64,000 nt of DNA from Aurantibacter_A sp039941195 (lineage in GTDB: Bacteria; Bacteroidota; Bacteroidia; Flavobacteriales; Flavobacteriaceae): NCBI RefSeq assembly GCF_039941195.1, contig NZ_JBDVFA010000085.1, positions 124,001-188,000 on the forward strand, given 5' to 3'. The stretch's first letter is position 1. Each line of letters opens with the position of its first letter. The notes under the pieces are model-generated. The model ran no database searches, was not told the DNA's origin, and worked only from the letters and a program-made list of their open reading frames with translations. Positions 60,943 through 64,000 of the stretch are shown here, piece by piece. The position numbers were made by a program, and so were the translations under genes.

Positions 60943-61383
60943 ATGAGAATTGACAAGCAAATTAAATATGATAGAGCGTATTTGCGAATGGCAAAAGAAT
61001 GGGGAAAACTATCGTTTTGTAAAAGAAAACAGGTAGGTGCAATAATTGTACGTGACCGAATGATCATATCAGATGGTTATAATGGAACACCCACTGGCTT
61101 TGAAAATCACTGTGAAGATGAAGATGGATATACCAAGTGGTATGTGTTGCATGCCGAAGCAAATGCTATAAGTAAAGTAGCCGCTTCAACACAGAGCTGT
61201 GAGGGAGCTACTTTATACATTACGTTATCGCCATGTAGAGAATGTAGTAAGTTAATTCATCAATCTGGCATTAAACGTGTAGTATATCATAAGGCTTATA
61301 AAGACGATTCTGGGTTAAAATTTTTGGAAAAGGCAGGAGTGCAACTCGATTTTATTCCGGTAATAGACAGTATTGAAGAATAA
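60943..61383 (+). CDS. dCMP deaminase (ComEB-like)
   Basis: A 146-residue zinc deaminase that turns dCMP into dUMP for thymidylate synthesis. The zinc site is HAE (70-72) and PCREC (97-101), with the family nucleotide segment NGTPTGFENHCED. Length is usual. Its stop overlaps the ATG of the S41 protease (TAATG), so the two genes are coupled. Confidence 0.92.
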   Translation: MRIDKQIKYDRAYLRMAKEWGKLSFCKRKQVGAIIVRDRMIISDGYNGTPTGFENHCEDEDGYTKWYVLHAEANAISKVAASTQSCEGATLYITLSPCRECSKLIHQSGIKRVVYHKAYKDDSGLKFLEKAGVQLDFIPVIDSIEE

Positions 61384-63008
61384 TGAATAATAAAAACAAT
61401 TTTATTTGGCCTACAATTATCGCTGCAGCTCTTGCGGTAGGGATTTTTGTTGGTGGAAAATTGCATTATACTGATACTCCTGAGAAGCTCTTCACTACAA
61501 ATTCGAAAAAAGACAAACTAAATAGATTAATTGATTACATCGATTATGAATATGTTGATGAGATTAACACTGATAGTATAGTCGATGTTGCTGTAAATCA
61601 AATACTCGAAAAATTAGACCCACACTCAGTATATATTTCAGAAAAGGATATGACTAAAGTATCTGAAAATATGAAAGGTGATTTTGTAGGTATTGGTGTT
61701 AATTTTTATGCTTATAAGGATACAATTTCGGTTATTAGAACTATTCCAAATGGCCCTAGTTCTAAAGAAGGAATAAAAGCAGGCGATAGAATTTTAATGG
61801 CTGATGAAGATACTTTATATGGTAAGAATTTGCCTAATGAAATGATAATTCAGCGTTTAAAAGGTAAGCGAGGTACAACGGTTAACTTAAAAGTATACCG
61901 AAAAGACGAAGATAAAATTTTTAATGTTAAAGTTAAAAGAGATATAGTTCCAATCAAGAGTGTTGATTCATATTTTATGCTCACTGATGATATGGGCTAT
62001 ATGAAGATAAATAGGTTTGCAGAATCTACTTTTAAAGAGTTCAAAGCTGCACTGGGCAAATTAAGAAAGCTTGGGGCCAAGAAATTAACCTTAGATTTAA
62101 GAGATAATCCTGGTGGATATTTGGGTATAGCAGAACAAATGGCAGATGAATTTCTTGAAGATGGTAAGTTGATACTTTTTACAAAAAACAAGAAAGGCAA
62201 AATCAATAAAATATATGCTACCGATGAAGGTAGTTTTGAGGATAAGCCCGTTTATGTTTTAATTAATGAAAGGTCGGCATCTGCTAGTGAAATAATAGCA
62301 GGAGCTTTACAAGATAATGACATAGGAACCATTGTAGGAAGACGTTCTTTTGGAAAAGGTCTGGTACAACGTGAAATGGATTTGGGTGATGGTTCGGCAG
62401 TTAGATTAACAGTCTCCAGATATTATACACCTACCGGAAGAAGTATTCAGCGAGATTACACCAAAGGTAATAGAGACTATTATCAATCGTTTAATGATCG
62501 TTATCACAATGGGGAAATGATCTCTGCTGATAGTATTAAAGTAGCGGACTCACTAAAGTTTAAAACTCCCAAGGGAAAAGTGGTTTACGGAGGTGGCGGA
62601 ATTATTCCTGATGTATTCGTTTCTATTGGCACAAATGAAGAAGAAGCCGTTGAAAGTATGGATAACTTAGGCTTTTTATCCTTTTTTATATTTGAACATT
62701 TAGATACACATCGATTGGATTATAGTGGTTACTCGAAATCTGAATTTGCACGAGATTTTAAAGTAGATGACACCTTGTTTAGTGATTTTGTTCAGTATTC
62801 AATTTCAAGAAACTTGAATATGAATTTCTATGATTTTGAAGAGAGCATCAAACTATATTTAAAAGCAGGTCTTGCAGAACAACTATTTGACGAAAATCTA
62901 CATGCTAAAATAAAAAGTGCCGAAGATTCGATGTTGAGTAAAGTACTAGAACTAGACAACCCAATTGTAAGGCAAGGTGAGGCTGAGGCGATAGAGGCTA
63001 ATAATTAA
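61383..63008 (+). CDS. S41 family C-terminal processing protease
   Basis: 541 residues. An N-terminal membrane segment (FIWPTIIAAALAVGIFVGG) is followed by a PDZ domain and the S41 protease core, with the catalytic serine in NERSASASEIIAGAL and the lysine in GRRSFGKGLVQ. It is a periplasmic CtpA-type protease. Its start overlaps the deaminase stop. The end overlaps the convergent small gene by four bases. Confidence 0.93.
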   Translation: MNNKNNFIWPTIIAAALAVGIFVGGKLHYTDTPEKLFTTNSKKDKLNRLIDYIDYEYVDEINTDSIVDVAVNQILEKLDPHSVYISEKDMTKVSENMKGDFVGIGVNFYAYKDTISVIRTIPNGPSSKEGIKAGDRILMADEDTLYGKNLPNEMIIQRLKGKRGTTVNLKVYRKDEDKIFNVKVKRDIVPIKSVDSYFMLTDDMGYMKINRFAESTFKEFKAALGKLRKLGAKKLTLDLRDNPGGYLGIAEQMADEFLEDGKLILFTKNKKGKINKIYATDEGSFEDKPVYVLINERSASASEIIAGALQDNDIGTIVGRRSFGKGLVQREMDLGDGSAVRLTVSRYYTPTGRSIQRDYTKGNRDYYQSFNDRYHNGEMISADSIKVADSLKFKTPKGKVVYGGGGIIPDVFVSIGTNEEEAVESMDNLGFLSFFIFEHLDTHRLDYSGYSKSEFARDFKVDDTLFSDFVQYSISRNLNMNFYDFEESIKLYLKAGLAEQLFDENLHAKIKSAEDSMLSKVLELDNPIVRQGEAEAIEANN

Positions 63009-63208
63009 TCTTCATGAATTTTCTTTTCTATCTTTTTCGATGTGTTATAAATCAAAATTAACACTATAGCACAAAGTGATGCCAAAATTCCTATAATGGC
63101 AATAATACTATTACCCTCTAAAGGATTATCAAAATTGACCATCGTTACATTGTAGATAATTAATGCTAAGGCCGAAACAATTAAAATAATAGATAGCATT
63201 CTATTCAT
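63005..63208 (-). CDS. Small membrane protein with two helices
   Basis: 67 residues: two hydrophobic helices (MLSIILIVSALALIIYNVTM and SIIAIIGILASLCAIVLILIY) joined by a short loop, with a charged tail KKIEKKIHED. The family is not known to me. It follows the marC gene on the same strand with a 15-base gap and overlaps the end of the S41 gene. Confidence 0.6.
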   Translation of the reverse strand: MNRMLSIILIVSALALIIYNVTMVNFDNPLEGNSIIAIIGILASLCAIVLILIYNTSKKIEKKIHED

Positions 63209-63223
63209 TGTATAATATTTTAT

Positions 63224-63802
63224 TTAAAACAATTGGTTAGCATTTGCGGCAAATAATTTTACAGCAATGGCCAATAAGATAACACCAAATACTTTTCTGA
63301 TAATATTTAGGCCGTTTGAACCTAAAACACGTTCTATCCGTCCTGAGGATTTAAGAACAATAAATACAAAAATAATATTTACAAAAATAGCTACAATAAT
63401 ATTCTCTACTCTATATTCTGCTCGTAATGAAAGTAATGCAGTTAAGGTTCCTGCACCTGCAATTAACGGGAACGCTATAGGCACGATAGATGCACTTTCT
63501 GGTTCATCTTCTTTATATAATGATATACCTAAAATCATTTCTAATGCAAGAAAAAACAGAATTAAGGAACCAGCCACAGCAAAAGAGTAAACATCAATAC
63601 CTATTAATTTCAATATTTTCTCCCCAACAAAAAGAAAGGCAATCATAATAATCAACGAAACAATCGATGCTTTTTCAGACTGTATATGTCCTACTTTTTT
63701 ACGTAAGCCAATAATAATTGGAATACTACCTAAAATATCAATTACAGCAAATAAGACCATAGTGGCTGTAGCAATTTCTCGAAAATTGAATTGAATATCC
63801 AT
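63224..63802 (-). CDS. MarC family integral membrane protein
   Basis: 192 residues with six predicted membrane helices. VLFAVIDILGSIPIIIGL and FPLIAGAGTLTALLSL are the two copies of the family motif. The family was once tied to antibiotic resistance; that role was withdrawn and its function is unknown. Confidence 0.9.
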   Translation of the reverse strand: MDIQFNFREIATATMVLFAVIDILGSIPIIIGLRKKVGHIQSEKASIVSLIIMIAFLFVGEKILKLIGIDVYSFAVAGSLILFFLALEMILGISLYKEDEPESASIVPIAFPLIAGAGTLTALLSLRAEYRVENIIVAIFVNIIFVFIVLKSSGRIERVLGSNGLNIIRKVFGVILLAIAVKLFAANANQLF

Positions 63803-63818
63803 ATCTTAAAATTTTTTG

Positions 63819-63826
63819 CAAAAGTA
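63819..63826 (-). promoter_or_regulatory. -7 box of marC
   Basis: The minus strand reads TACTTTTG, an exact TAnnTTTG match, 17 bases before the marC ATG. Confidence 0.5.
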
Positions 63827-63893
63827 CATTTAATTAAACCCAAAGAAAGCATACATATATAATTAATTTGTCTACGATATCCGCTTTAAAAAG

Positions 63894-63901
63894 TATCTTT
63901 G
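63894..63901 (+). promoter_or_regulatory. -7 box of the DUF3109 gene
   Basis: TATCTTTG matches exactly, 19 bases before the ATG at 63920. A TTTG at 63867-63870 lies 23 bases upstream, slightly further than usual. Confidence 0.5.
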
Positions 63902-63919
63902 ATATTTTAAATTAGAAGT

Positions 63920-64000
63920 ATGTTCCAGGTAGGAAAAACCATTGTTTCGGAAGAGATATTAGAACAAGATTTCGTTTGTAACCTAAGCGCTTGTAAGGGT
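63920..64000 (+). CDS. DUF3109 family protein, cut by window edge
   Basis: Only 27 codons are present: MFQVGKTIVSEEILEQDF followed by VCNLSACKG. The start and the CNLSxCKG pattern match the cysteine-rich DUF3109 family, whose next residues are normally ACC and bind metal, possibly an Fe-S cluster or zinc. The rest lies outside. Confidence 0.75.
   Translation, partial: MFQVGKTIVSEEILEQDFVCNLSACKG

Overview
The window is AT-rich and densely coded, and belongs to a marine member of the Flavobacteriaceae (Bacteroidota), close in style to Maribacter, Zobellia or Arenibacter. The evidence is the family set (DUF3078, DUF2480, DUF3109 and DUF1460 proteins, choice-of-anchor-B lipoprotein, M24B PepP, HemJ, bacilliredoxin), many lipoproteins and TTG starts, and -7 promoter boxes of the Bacteroidota form TAnnTTTG instead of a sigma-70 -10 box. 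I recognise no tRNA, rRNA, CRISPR array, prophage or insertion sequence.

Layout. 1-3003: a cut-off GyrI-like gene, a secreted cyclophilin, PepP, and a small zinc-ribbon-like gene behind a long structured leader. 3256-6901 (minus): lipoprotein hydrolase, ThiL and a Tat-exported Gfo/Idh oxidoreductase. 7104-9676: two translationally coupled repeat lipoproteins. 10032-18522: the SUF iron-sulfur cluster (sufA, B, C, D, an outer-membrane barrel gene, sufS, E, T), then DUF2480 and DUF3078. 18523-19764: a gene-free 1.2-kb stretch made of four diverged tandem units, each bounded by a different terminator-like hairpin; it is the most unusual thing here. 19765-26557: HflX, a nuclease-like EEP protein, FKBP lipoprotein, PolB-type exonuclease, Ogt, CNNM transporter and a serine hydrolase. 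26601-44567: heme genes hemB, hemF, hemE, hemC-hemD fusion, hemA and hemH, with an SF2 helicase carrying a predicted membrane hairpin, a YchJ operon, an AraC regulator divergent from hemA, a ThuA lipoprotein, a DUF1460 amidase-like protein and a 1178-residue TraB/TIKI protein. 44600-50888: sulfatase, NTF2-like protein, sugar dehydrogenase, membrane-bound AraC regulator and an esterase. 50993-64000: thioredoxin-like protein, DinB, HemJ, an NtrY-like kinase, enoyl-CoA hydratase, unknown secreted protein, OMP barrel, HD hydrolase, PlsC, bacilliredoxin, TerB/DnaJ protein, HupE-like protein, dCMP deaminase, S41 protease, MarC and the start of a DUF3109 gene.

Together the window holds the Fe-S assembly machine and most of the aerobic heme pathway (HemA, B, C, D, E, F, J, H; only HemL is missing from the pathway and must lie elsewhere). 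HemB lacks the zinc-binding cysteines. An AraC protein divergent from hemA has strong palindromes in the shared promoter and is the natural candidate regulator of heme synthesis.

Caveats: everything is read by eye. Family names rest on motifs I can see; starts were moved downstream where a signal peptide or promoter box requires it. Promoter and operator calls are pattern matches without experimental support.
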